Source: Lachnospiraceae bacterium UBA6403
GTDB lineage: Bacteria > Bacillota > Clostridia > Lachnospirales > Lachnospiraceae
Reading direction: 5' to 3'
Assembly: GCA_002437435.1 (NCBI GenBank)
Contig: DJPV01000042.1
Coordinates: 1 to 7,747 of the forward strand
DNA: 7,747 nucleotides
Position numbers and translations under genes: made by a program. The notes under the pieces were generated by a model, which was not told where the DNA came from, ran no database searches, and was given only the letters and a program-made list of their open reading frames with translations. Shown one piece after another: positions 1-6,356 of this stretch; positions within the stretch are counted from its first letter, which is position 1; every line of letters starts with the position of its first letter.

Positions 1-1362
1 CCGATCCAAAGCTTCATTTAACAGAACGATATTATCTCCGGTCTCCGCGCCCTGCCATGCCCATCCATAGGTATACATTGTACGACCGCTGCCACTGATC
101 CCATAAGACGGGTAAGAACCATAGGAACTCTTATCGATGACAGCCGTACGCTGATCTGTAAGATCCGCAAGCTGATGCATCTCCATTTTTGTTTCATCTG
201 ATGTAGCAACGCTGTAAAAGTTCAGATTCATACAGGATATGCTGTCTGCACACAGAAGTGCCGCCAAAAGTATGCAGTATTTTTTCTTCAATCGGGTCCA
301 CTCCAGACATGCACTGAAGAAAAAGCCATAGATCATAGGTGCAAACCGGGTCATCCAGAACAACTGACTGAACGGAAGCTTTACCAGTATCTGATATGCC
401 GCAGGTGTTGTACAGGCAAGCATGACCAGTAAAAATACAAATCCTGCCTTCTTTCCACCTCTGGCAAGCAGAATACCGGCTATCGCGATCAACACCGCTG
501 CCAGTCCAAAATAAAAGCTGTCACTTCCGGCACTCAGGCGTTTAAACGGATTTAATGATGTACTAAGTGGATAGATCAAAGTTGACATAACACTACCATC
601 ACCACCCTCTGAAGTCACGAGTCCACCTTTTAAAGAAGGAATCACCCAAATGCCTGCTGCCAGGATTCCACAAACCATATAAATAAGTGCTAATAATTTT
701 CTTCTGGTATCCTTATTCCATATCTGATCGATCAGCAGATATAAAAATGCAGATACTCCCATGATCGCAGTAACCATCAGATGCGTAAAACTCATCAATG
801 TCATACATAGAAACAATCCGACCGCCGCACGGTTGTTTTTCTTTCTGACATAGAGCCACAGAAACCAGATCACATATGGTACAAACATCGTTGTCACCAT
901 CTGCGACAGATTGCCCGCTGTAAAATAAATCCTGATATGCTCCGGCATAAAGAACCAGAGCAGTCCGAAAAAGGTTCCAAGCACTCTGCGGTTCTCATGA
1001 ATACCCCAGAGAATCCATGGAAGTCCACCGACTACGAATATAACAAAGGCAAGCAGCCTGTAAGCAAGAAGAAGATCTCCTCCCGTAACAAACATTAAGC
1101 CCGCCATAATATAATAAGAAAGCGGACCCCAATACCTGAAAAGCTGGATTCCGTTATACCAGTATGGTGAAAATAAGGGAAAAACATTGCCTTTTTTCAG
1201 GCTCTCATACATTTCCTGTGATTTATAGAGATGTCCCCAGATATCACCACCGGACGGCTCATATCCGGACAGCACAAGATACAGTGCAAGCCCTGCGCCT
1301 GCAAGTAACAGGATGCCTATACATATGCAGTTTTGCCAGATTTTCTTGTGACTGTCTGTCAT
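1..1362 (-). CDS. Polytopic membrane protein, PTPS-related/YfhO-like (GT-C-like), C-terminus outside window
   Basis: The frame is open from an ATG at 1362 to the left edge (454 codons, no stop), so the C-terminus is missing. The start is 4 bases after the upstream gene's stop, with GGAG 9 bases before it. About ten hydrophobic segments are visible, including residues 11-32, 82-93, 100-120, 128-139, 156-171, 181-213, 224-242, 284-300, 307-320 and 361-376. The loop after the first segment holds GGDIWGHLYKSQEM (residues 38-51) and then a W/Y/N/G-rich stretch to about residue 80. An acidic residue in this first outer loop is typical of GT-C-fold membrane glycosyltransferases and YfhO-like proteins. 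I place it with the Pfam group called '6-pyruvoyl-tetrahydropterin synthase related domain; membrane protein', named for its association with PTPS-like proteins such as its upstream neighbour. The part after residue 380 is probably extracytoplasmic. Likely role (inference): transfer of lipid-linked sugar outside the membrane. Family placement is from memory and moderately sure; the substrate is unknown. Confidence 0.8.
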   Translation of the reverse strand, partial: MTDSHKKIWQNCICIGILLLAGAGLALYLVLSGYEPSGGDIWGHLYKSQEMYESLKKGNVFPLFSPYWYNGIQLFRYWGPLSYYIMAGLMFVTGGDLLLAYRLLAFVIFVVGGLPWILWGIHENRRVLGTFFGLLWFFMPEHIRIYFTAGNLSQMVTTMFVPYVIWFLWLYVRKKNNRAAVGLFLCMTLMSFTHLMVTAIMGVSAFLYLLIDQIWNKDTRRKLLALIYMVCGILAAGIWVIPSLKGGLVTSEGGDGSVMSTLIYPLSTSLNPFKRLSAGSDSFYFGLAAVLIAIAGILLARGGKKAGFVFLLVMLACTTPAAYQILVKLPFSQLFWMTRFAPMIYGFFFSACLEWTRLKKKYCILLAALLCADSISCMNLNFYSVATSDETKMEMHQLADLTDQRTAVIDKSSYGSYPSYGISGSGRTMYTYGWAWQGAETGDNIVLLNEALDR

Positions 1363-1366
1363 TTTC

Positions 1367-1810
1367 CTACTCTCCAATATGTTTTATCTCATCTAAGATC
1401 AGATCCGTAAGTGTCTGCACCGTCTGATTCTGCTCCATTTCCTGCTCATCCAGCATACTGATCACATAGGTTCTTCCCGGTGTCTCACTCATCTCGATCA
1501 TCAGGAAAATCCATCCCATTGAATTTAATATCTCCTGTAGCTTCTCTTTAAAATACAGACAAACATTCTCGATCGTTGGATTTAATACATCAAATGGTTT
1601 TATATCATTCAGATAACTGTTCTGAAATGGTTCCAGGAATTCCTCAACCGCCCTTTCAAGCACATGAAAAGGTTCAAAGTTCTCCTTACCCTTCACCACA
1701 TGCAGAACGATCTCCCATGTATGTGGATGTACCTCGCCTAATTTTCCACCGATATAGATGGCATGCCGGGCATCCATATAAAATTTGAATTTGTACTGCT
1801 GATATCTCAT
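1367..1810 (-). CDS. PTPS-like protein, second copy (XrtG-associated, non-canonical)
   Basis: This 147-residue protein has the size and fold pattern of the 6-pyruvoyl tetrahydropterin synthase/QueD family. The three zinc histidines are present: H16 in DARH and H28/H30 in HPHTW. So are YLND (66-69), PTIEN (79-83) and SETP (108-111, with the expected Glu). However, the catalytic Cys normally 4 residues before the HxH pair is Leu24, and the Asp-His pair before the LN motif is Gln63-Asn64. It therefore probably does not perform the QueD or PTPS reaction. It matches the PTPS-related family described next to XrtG exosortases in Firmicutes. The ATG overlaps the upstream stop (ATGA) and has a perfect AGGAGG 10 bases upstream. 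No signal peptide or membrane segment is seen, so it is probably cytoplasmic. The region after about residue 118 is an acidic helical tail. Its function within the sorting locus is unknown. Confidence 0.88.
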   Translation of the reverse strand: MRYQQYKFKFYMDARHAIYIGGKLGEVHPHTWEIVLHVVKGKENFEPFHVLERAVEEFLEPFQNSYLNDIKPFDVLNPTIENVCLYFKEKLQEILNSMGWIFLMIEMSETPGRTYVISMLDEQEMEQNQTVQTLTDLILDEIKHIGE

Positions 1811-2946
1811 TCTTTTACATCCTCCTGCTTCCTGGTATAAGCATCATACACTTCCAATGCCTTTTTCGCTCCGACATCGACCAGATCATATCGTATCGAG
1901 CGGTATGCATTCTCAGATTTTCGAATACAATACTGATAGATCTCATCCGCTCTGTTCTTTGCCTGCTGTTCATCCAGCCTGTAAAGCAGAATAACAAAGA
2001 ATCCTTTTTTCACCTCGCCCATGATCTCATTCTGATGAAGTCTGGAACGTATCTTTCTCATAAAATGAAAGATCTCCTGTCTGCTGTAATACCGATCCAT
2101 CATATCCAGATGAATGAACATATAATGAATGGGCTTCAATGCTTCATCATCTGACTTCTGAAGCATGATGCGCAGAAAACTATTATCATAAAACTCATGA
2201 GAACTGTCATACCGATCATGCACATAGATATTCTTTGCTATCTCATCTTCTGAATCACTGCCAAATTCCATATTCCCGGCAGTACTCGTTACCTTTTCAA
2301 GCTTTCTGTTACGTCTGTCCAACTCTCTTTTTGTTCCGTTCAGATTTTTCTCTGCCTTGTTCCAGGATTCTAACAATGTGATCAACAGGCAAAGCAACAC
2401 AACACTTACAAGTCCCGTTGCGATCACGATATAATATCCATGCTTATTTGTAGATGTCTGTTCCAGGATACTGTCCGTATCCGATACTACATTGATCGTA
2501 TATTCTTTCTGCCCGTTCGTCCATCTGAACGTATCTACTACGACATCCTGCTCTCGTATCATCTTCCAGAATTCTGTGATCTCCGAATATTTACCAAGGG
2601 TATTCGTTGTATTCTCATTCTTTGCCCACAACACTTCCGAACCTCTTGTATATACAAAGAACCTCTCTCCGGATGAAACTGTCTGCTCCTGTAAAAAAGC
2701 AAGAACATCCGCATCCTCTCCTGTCTCCTGAATGGAGTGGATATTATACGCCAGAAGCTGCAGATAATCCTCCTGATCTTTCTCATATGCCTGTATTACT
2801 TCTTCCCGATTCTGTAACAGTTCATAACAGATACAGCCCATAAATATCATAATAAACAGGATCACAGTTGCGGATATCGAGAAAATTCTCCGATTCGGTG
2901 ATGTATATAATTTTTTTATCCATGATTGTTTTTTCTCTTTATTCAC
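1807..2946 (-). CDS. Two-pass membrane protein with extracytoplasmic sensor-like region and degenerate GGDEF domain
   Basis: This 379-residue protein has a basic N-terminus, TM1 (about 21-42), an outside region of about 128 residues (43-170), TM2 (171-192), a charged, probably coiled-coil linker (193-220), and a C-terminal domain (about 250-375) with the outline of a diguanylate cyclase. The HLDMMD strand (279-284) aligns with the metal-binding LDxD of GGDEF domains. The GGDEF signature itself reads KKGFF (313-317) followed by VILLY, and the late strand is YDLVDVG (353-359). The loss of both Gly and the Asp-Glu pair makes cyclase activity very unlikely; nucleotide or partner binding remains possible. 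The start is GTG at 2946, inside the end of the glycosyltransferase gene (8-base overlap), with GAGG 9 bases upstream; no nearby ATG fits. The architecture suggests a sensor or regulator of surface-glycan or sorting activity (inference). Confidence 0.85.
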   Translation of the reverse strand: MNKEKKQSWIKKLYTSPNRRIFSISATVILFIMIFMGCICYELLQNREEVIQAYEKDQEDYLQLLAYNIHSIQETGEDADVLAFLQEQTVSSGERFFVYTRGSEVLWAKNENTTNTLGKYSEITEFWKMIREQDVVVDTFRWTNGQKEYTINVVSDTDSILEQTSTNKHGYYIVIATGLVSVVLLCLLITLLESWNKAEKNLNGTKRELDRRNRKLEKVTSTAGNMEFGSDSEDEIAKNIYVHDRYDSSHEFYDNSFLRIMLQKSDDEALKPIHYMFIHLDMMDRYYSRQEIFHFMRKIRSRLHQNEIMGEVKKGFFVILLYRLDEQQAKNRADEIYQYCIRKSENAYRSIRYDLVDVGAKKALEVYDAYTRKQEDVKE

Positions 2947-4312
2947 CAGTATTTACCTCATCCCTGATCTTCTCCAGTACTCGATGTGCACCTGCAAAAT
3001 CATGTGTCACAACCTGCTTAAAATCCTGCCATTCTTCATGCAGGTCTCTTGTCCTCCATGTTCTCGTCTTTCTGGTTGAATTAATAATTCCTGCAAACCG
3101 AAACCAGAATACAATAAAATTAAACAGCGGAAGTAAAAAGATCAGATACCATTTTCTAGCATAATATTTCCTCAGATATGGGAATTCCTTTAAAAACAAA
3201 ATAATACAGAAATATAACAGGAAGTTTGCCATACTGTATAAGAAGAACAGGAATACCAGCGAAGTCACGATCAGCTTCATCGGATAATTGATAAACGCCA
3301 GACAAATGATCGCAAAATACCAGATCATCCGGGGAAATGCAAAGGTATGATCGTATACCAGAATCCGCATAACAAAGTCCTTAAAGAACCCTCTTCCAAT
3401 ATGCATCTTATCCTTACGGAACATATGAAGCACTTCCAGTTCACCGCTCTGCCACCGCTGTCTCTGAACATACAGCTTGTTTAAGCTCTCAATCGGATCT
3501 ACATAAAAGATTGCATTCGGACAGAGTGCCACACGTTTCTTCATCTGAAACCGTACCTGAAAGGTTACATGGGTATCCTCGCACAAAGTATCCGTATTGT
3601 ATAACTGTGTCTTCATGATCGCAGATTTACGAAATGCCGAAAAAGCACCGGATAACGTAAATATGCTGTTCAGTTCCGATTGAAAATTACGACCGGATAG
3701 AAATGCCTGACAATATTCACCAAATTCCATCTTCTGCAGCAGGCGAAGCGAGAACCGATCTGTCTGATCGATCAGTTCCGGATTCGTCAGTACCGTTCCG
3801 GTCAGACTGTGGATCTCCGGCTCATTTTCAAACATCGTCACAACGTTTCGGATCGCATCCGGCTCCAACACTCCATCACTGTCAATATGGATAATATATT
3901 TCCCCTGACAGTTAAACAGTGCCAGATTCAGCGCCTTCGATTTTCCCTGTTTCGAATTCATCCAGTTGATCGATAGATTCGGGAAATCCTTCTGGCATCT
4001 GCTGTATATCTCAAAGCTGTTATCCTTACTCATATTATTGACGAGCAGAACAAAGATCTTATCCTTTGGGTAATTCGACTGATATACCGACTGCACACAG
4101 GCATACAAGGTTTCTGCCGAATTATAAACCGGAACGATCAGGGATACCTCAGGATAATGGGATAACGGCTTATATTTTTTCTTCACGATCCTGCGTTTTA
4201 ACAGGATGATAAAATTCCCGATCGTAGGGATCACTTCCATGATCAGCGGAATGACGATCCATGCCACCCAGAAGATCACAGAAGACATAAGCATATTTTT
4301 AATTGCTGTCAT
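2939..4312 (-). CDS. Membrane family-2 glycosyltransferase, exosortase G-associated
   Basis: This is a processive-type GT2 enzyme like cellulose, hyaluronan or poly-GlcNAc synthases. Numbered from the first possible start (GTG at 4324, 461 residues), it has an N-terminal membrane region (about 11-42), a catalytic domain opening with SLIVPVYNSAETL (61-73), the nucleotide-sugar motif DSD (148-150), the acceptor-site ED (249-250), and QRQRW (287-291, the QxxRW motif). Further membrane segments follow at about 332-348, 350-378 and 391-413, then a charged cytoplasmic tail. All catalytic motifs are intact, so it should be active at the inner face of the membrane. I prefer the ATG at 4312 (457 residues), which has AGGTG 9 bases upstream; the GTG at 4324 has a poorer ribosome site. 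The gene overlaps the end of the exosortase gene by 14 bases, suggesting translational coupling. It resembles the GT2 clade known to neighbour XrtG. Sugar and product are unknown; it may build the glycan or lipid-glycan acceptor for sorting (inference). Confidence 0.93.
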   Translation of the reverse strand: MTAIKNMLMSSVIFWVAWIVIPLIMEVIPTIGNFIILLKRRIVKKKYKPLSHYPEVSLIVPVYNSAETLYACVQSVYQSNYPKDKIFVLLVNNMSKDNSFEIYSRCQKDFPNLSINWMNSKQGKSKALNLALFNCQGKYIIHIDSDGVLEPDAIRNVVTMFENEPEIHSLTGTVLTNPELIDQTDRFSLRLLQKMEFGEYCQAFLSGRNFQSELNSIFTLSGAFSAFRKSAIMKTQLYNTDTLCEDTHVTFQVRFQMKKRVALCPNAIFYVDPIESLNKLYVQRQRWQSGELEVLHMFRKDKMHIGRGFFKDFVMRILVYDHTFAFPRMIWYFAIICLAFINYPMKLIVTSLVFLFFLYSMANFLLYFCIILFLKEFPYLRKYYARKWYLIFLLPLFNFIVFWFRFAGIINSTRKTRTWRTRDLHEEWQDFKQVVTHDFAGAHRVLEKIRDEVNTGE

Positions 4313-4889
4313 AACGGAATGCACCTACCTTCTGTCTGACAATCTGTGGTTTTGTGAATACATAAAAATATAGGAACACTGTACATCCATAGAACAGGAT
4401 TCTGGCAAATATTGTATGTGCAAAGAAGTACATATCGATTCCCCATATATGAACCAACAGGCAGATAAAGAAGATCCGAAGCACATTTGCAAGGAAGATC
4501 GCAAGTACCCCGATCATACTCACAACCACTCTCTCATATTTGTCATAGACCGGAAAGAACCAGAGTAGCGCAAGAAACGCCAGTATCTCGATCACACCGG
4601 AGCACTCAAAATCAATGTACAAGGACAGACTGGTTCCGCCATTCTGAATAAACAGAATCCCCTGCTGAAAGTAAGAATCATAGAGATGTGTCAGCTCACC
4701 AATCACACCTGCAACAGCAGAGACTGCCTTTTGAAGTGGAACTACGACATATGGCTCTATCAGTATCAGACTGAAAATAAACAGCCCGACACTTCCGCAG
4801 ATATAATACCAGAAATTCAGTTTTGCACGGCATAATACCGTTAATATATAGATCCAAACAAGAAGACAGACAAATACCAGCCAGTTCAT
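4299..4889 (-). CDS. xrtG: Exosortase family protein XrtG
   Basis: This 196-residue polytopic membrane protein belongs to the exosortase/archaeosortase family, proposed cysteine transpeptidases that cut C-terminal sorting signals at the membrane. The family's catalytic triad is visible in order: Cys96 in FECSGVIE (94-101), Arg138 in ANVLRIFF (134-141), and His158 in FAHTIFAR (156-163). Hydrophobic segments are at about 2-20, 25-48, 50-64, 98-112, 121-149 and 162-178; Cys, Arg and His lie at the ends of segments, as usual. It is short compared with Gram-negative EpsH-type exosortases and lacks their C-terminal extension, which fits the Gram-positive XrtG subgroup. The gene starts with ATG 3 bases after the stop of the CTERM protein gene, its presumed substrate, with AGG 6 bases upstream inside that gene's end. 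Its 3' end overlaps the glycosyltransferase gene. The family assignment is firm; enzyme action on this substrate is inferred from the family and gene order. Confidence 0.93.
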   Translation of the reverse strand: MNWLVFVCLLVWIYILTVLCRAKLNFWYYICGSVGLFIFSLILIEPYVVVPLQKAVSAVAGVIGELTHLYDSYFQQGILFIQNGGTSLSLYIDFECSGVIEILAFLALLWFFPVYDKYERVVVSMIGVLAIFLANVLRIFFICLLVHIWGIDMYFFAHTIFARILFYGCTVFLYFYVFTKPQIVRQKVGAFRYDSN

Positions 4890-4892
4890 CTT

Positions 4893-5630
4893 CTACCTTT
4901 TACCCTTTCTCTTTTTTGCAACATATCCTGCTGCCAGTAACAGAGCGATCAACACACCTACGATCGGACCTGTAGAAGAACCCGCAATCGATACACCCTG
5001 ACCTCCGATATTCGGATTCTGGATCGTGATCGTTCCCATCTCATCAGCAGGAATACCTGTTAATTCCGCCAGGCGCTTCAGACTGAGTGAAAACTCCACC
5101 TCATCTCCCGGCGTATTATCCTTGTGTTCTGCATCATATACTGTATAAGCTACTTTACTGTCACATTCATTATTGTTTCCATATCCGATAAATACTTTCA
5201 GATTCGTATGGATACCCTCTGATCTCGGAACCTGTGTACCCCAGTCGATATTTCCGTTCTTTTCCGGCTGGATCTGCATGGCAAATGTCTTGCCGTTGAT
5301 CGTCAGATACCAGATCTGAAGCTGCATACTGGAGGTATATAATTCATTCATCTTAAAATGACCATATAAGGTATCTCCGTCTAATGCAAGCTGTCCATAA
5401 TGGTTACACTGTTTGTTATTACTGGAATATGTGATCTCCGTCTTCGGTCTTCCTTCCCAGTCGTCATAATAGCCATCGATCTGGATATTTCCGCCTACCT
5501 GGATTCCCCCATCATCTGCTGTAGCTGCATGACTTATCATGCCTGTCATCGGTATACAGAAAGCAGCAATCACTACTATCACTGTCCATACAGCTAATAT
5601 CTTCTTACAGATTTTCTTATGTCTCATCAT
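4893..5630 (-). CDS. Secreted Firmicu-CTERM sorted protein, predicted XrtG substrate
   Basis: From the ATG at 5630 this is a 245-residue exported protein. It has a basic start (RHKKICKK), a hydrophobic core (about 13-30) and a likely signal peptidase site after SHA or SHAA (about 33-36). The mature part opens with IQIDGYYDDWEGRP (49-62), continues with LALDGDTLYGHF (81-92) and contains VEFSLSLKRLAEL (178-190). That layout resembles the beta-sandwich of CBM9/DOMON-like domains, suggesting sugar or ligand binding (inference). The C-terminus is a sorting tail: Gly-rich GGQGVSIAGSS (209-219), a hydrophobic helix (222-238) and KKRKGKR (239-245). In-frame upstream starts are an ATG at 5666 and a GTG at 5681, but their AGGTGG ribosome site (5678-5683) lies in a hairpin stem, and they would put 12-17 polar residues before the signal peptide. 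AGAAGG (5636-5641) is well placed for the ATG at 5630, or 5627. XrtG follows 3 bases downstream. Confidence 0.9.
   Translation of the reverse strand: MMRHKKICKKILAVWTVIVVIAAFCIPMTGMISHAATADDGGIQVGGNIQIDGYYDDWEGRPKTEITYSSNNKQCNHYGQLALDGDTLYGHFKMNELYTSSMQLQIWYLTINGKTFAMQIQPEKNGNIDWGTQVPRSEGIHTNLKVFIGYGNNNECDSKVAYTVYDAEHKDNTPGDEVEFSLSLKRLAELTGIPADEMGTITIQNPNIGGQGVSIAGSSTGPIVGVLIALLLAAGYVAKKRKGKR
4896..5006 (-). other. C-terminal sorting signal (Firmicu-CTERM type)
   Basis: This stretch encodes the last 37 residues of the secreted protein: a Gly/Ser-rich motif (GGQGVSIAGSSTGP), a helix of about 17 hydrophobic residues, and a seven-residue Lys/Arg-rich end. Motif, membrane helix and basic tail is the tripartite layout of exosortase substrates such as PEP-CTERM, and the Gly/Ser motif matches the form described for XrtG-bearing Firmicutes. 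There is no LPXTG-like motif, so class A-F sortases are not the expected processing enzymes. The exact cleavage point cannot be read from the sequence. Confidence 0.82.
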
Positions 5631-5669
5631 ACATGCCTTCTTTCTGTCTGTTGTCTGTTCGTTCATAGG

Positions 5670-5697
5670 AAAAGGACCCACCTGTCTGGATGAGTCC
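5670..5697 (-). terminator. Terminator-like hairpin between the first PTPS-like gene and the CTERM gene
   Basis: In the transcript, GGACTCATC (5697-5689) pairs with GGTGGGTCC (5682-5674) around the loop CAGACA. This is nine pairs, two of them G-U, followed by UUUU (5673-5670). It begins 4 bases after the first gene's TAA, the usual place for an intrinsic terminator. The U-run is short and the hairpin lies within the cluster, so it is more likely a leaky terminator or RNA-processing/stability hairpin than a full stop. It also buries the AGGTGG that would serve the upstream starts of the CTERM gene. Read by eye; no folding energy was computed. Confidence 0.55.
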
Positions 5698-5701
5698 CCA
5701 T

Positions 5702-6142
5702 TTATTTATTCTGATCCGGCATCTGTCTCTTATAGGACAAGATTGCCTCCAGATTCTCCCTGCTCCGTCTCTCATTGATCGTTGGTAATAAAATACGGTC
5801 GCACACCTGATATACACCAAGCGGTGTATCCCCTATATCAAGCTGCATTAACTCCGCATTCATTTCTGATAATTTTATCTTTATCTGTTCGTAAAAATAA
5901 TCTCCAATAGCCTCTATACTTGCATCCCCTGCAAAACAGGGAAGTTCATTCAGATACATGCCCTCATATCTGCCGAGGAAAATCTCGATCATTCTATCCA
6001 GTCTCTTAAAATCCATATCCCCGGCTGAATGATTCCGAATATACAGTATCATCGTAAATGTATGACTATGCGCTTGTTCTTTATTTCCATCAAAGCTATG
6101 GCTGGCATTAAAATGATACTGACACTTATAATAATCAATCAT
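5702..6142 (-). CDS. PTPS-like protein, first gene of the exosortase cluster (non-canonical)
   Basis: This 146-residue protein is of the 6-pyruvoyl tetrahydropterin synthase/QueD fold. The zinc histidines are visible: H15 in FNASHSF and H25/H27 in AHSHTF. YLNE is at 63-66 and GDTP at 104-107. As in the other copy at 1367-1810, the catalytic Cys position before HxH is changed (Lys21) and the Asp-His pair is Glu60-Gly61; here the late Glu of the 'ET' motif is also Asp105. Metal binding looks intact while canonical pterin or queuosine chemistry looks lost. It matches the XrtG-associated PTPS-related type. The start is firm: GAGGTG lies 5 bases before the ATG at 6142, and the other nearby ATG (6147) meets a stop after two codons. 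It is the first gene after the divergent intergenic region and ends just before a terminator-like hairpin. It is probably cytoplasmic. It is clearly diverged from the second copy, so this is not a recent duplication. Its role is unknown. Confidence 0.88.
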   Translation of the reverse strand: MIDYYKCQYHFNASHSFDGNKEQAHSHTFTMILYIRNHSAGDMDFKRLDRMIEIFLGRYEGMYLNELPCFAGDASIEAIGDYFYEQIKIKLSEMNAELMQLDIGDTPLGVYQVCDRILLPTINERRSRENLEAILSYKRQMPDQNK

Positions 6143-6195
6143 ATCATCACCTCAATTTCTGGCCATTTGTGTATTATGCTATCTTTTCGCTTGCC

Positions 6196-6224
6196 ATTCT
6201 AGTATAGAAAACTAGCAAATTCAA
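6196..6224 (-). promoter_or_regulatory. Candidate sigma-A promoter for the exosortase cluster
   Basis: On the minus strand, TTGAAT (6224-6219) and TAGAAT (6201-6196) are separated by 17 bases, matching four of six and five of six consensus positions. Transcription would begin near 6189, giving a leader of about 47 bases before the ATG at 6142. An overlapping alternative is TTTCCT (6229-6224) with TATACT (6206-6201), also 17 bases apart. Identified by eye. Confidence 0.5.
6199..6215. promoter_or_regulatory. Dyad CTAGT-N7-ACTAG over the cluster promoter
   Basis: CTAGT (6199-6203) and ACTAG (6211-6215) form a perfect five-base inverted repeat with a 7-base centre. It covers the spacer and the start of the -10 element of the candidate leftward promoter, where a repressor would block RNA polymerase. 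The arms are short, so it could be chance. No regulator gene is visible in the window. Confidence 0.3.
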
Positions 6225-6356
6225 GGAAATACAACGTTTTTTCACATTTTAGGATGACGAATTTTTACGGCTGTTTCAGTCATTTTGCACAATTTATTCT
6301 GTTTTTTGTTTTTTCATTATTAAATTTATCAATGGAATAATCAGAATTCAAATTTG

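Noticed and set aside
1164..1427. Plus-strand frame opposite the membrane protein start
   Set aside because: It is antisense to a conserved membrane-protein coding sequence and has no ribosome site or family features.
1807..2946. Calling the membrane protein an active diguanylate cyclase
   Set aside because: The signature reads KKGFF, with none of the Gly-Gly or Asp-Glu residues needed for catalysis.
4299..4889. Classical sortase/LPXTG system
   Set aside because: No LPXTG-like motif occurs in the secreted protein, and the enzyme is polytopic with exosortase Cys/Arg/His spacing, unlike single-pass sortases with TLXTC.
5617..5820. Minus-strand frame overlapping the end of the first PTPS-like gene and the start of the CTERM gene
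   Set aside because: It is out of frame with two well-supported genes, crosses the hairpin and has no recognisable protein character.
1367..6142. Annotating the two PTPS-like genes as queD / queuosine or biopterin synthesis
   Set aside because: Only the zinc histidines are retained; the catalytic Cys and Asp-His pair are replaced in both, and there are no queuosine (queC/queE/queF), folate or pterin genes nearby. The exosortase context fits better.
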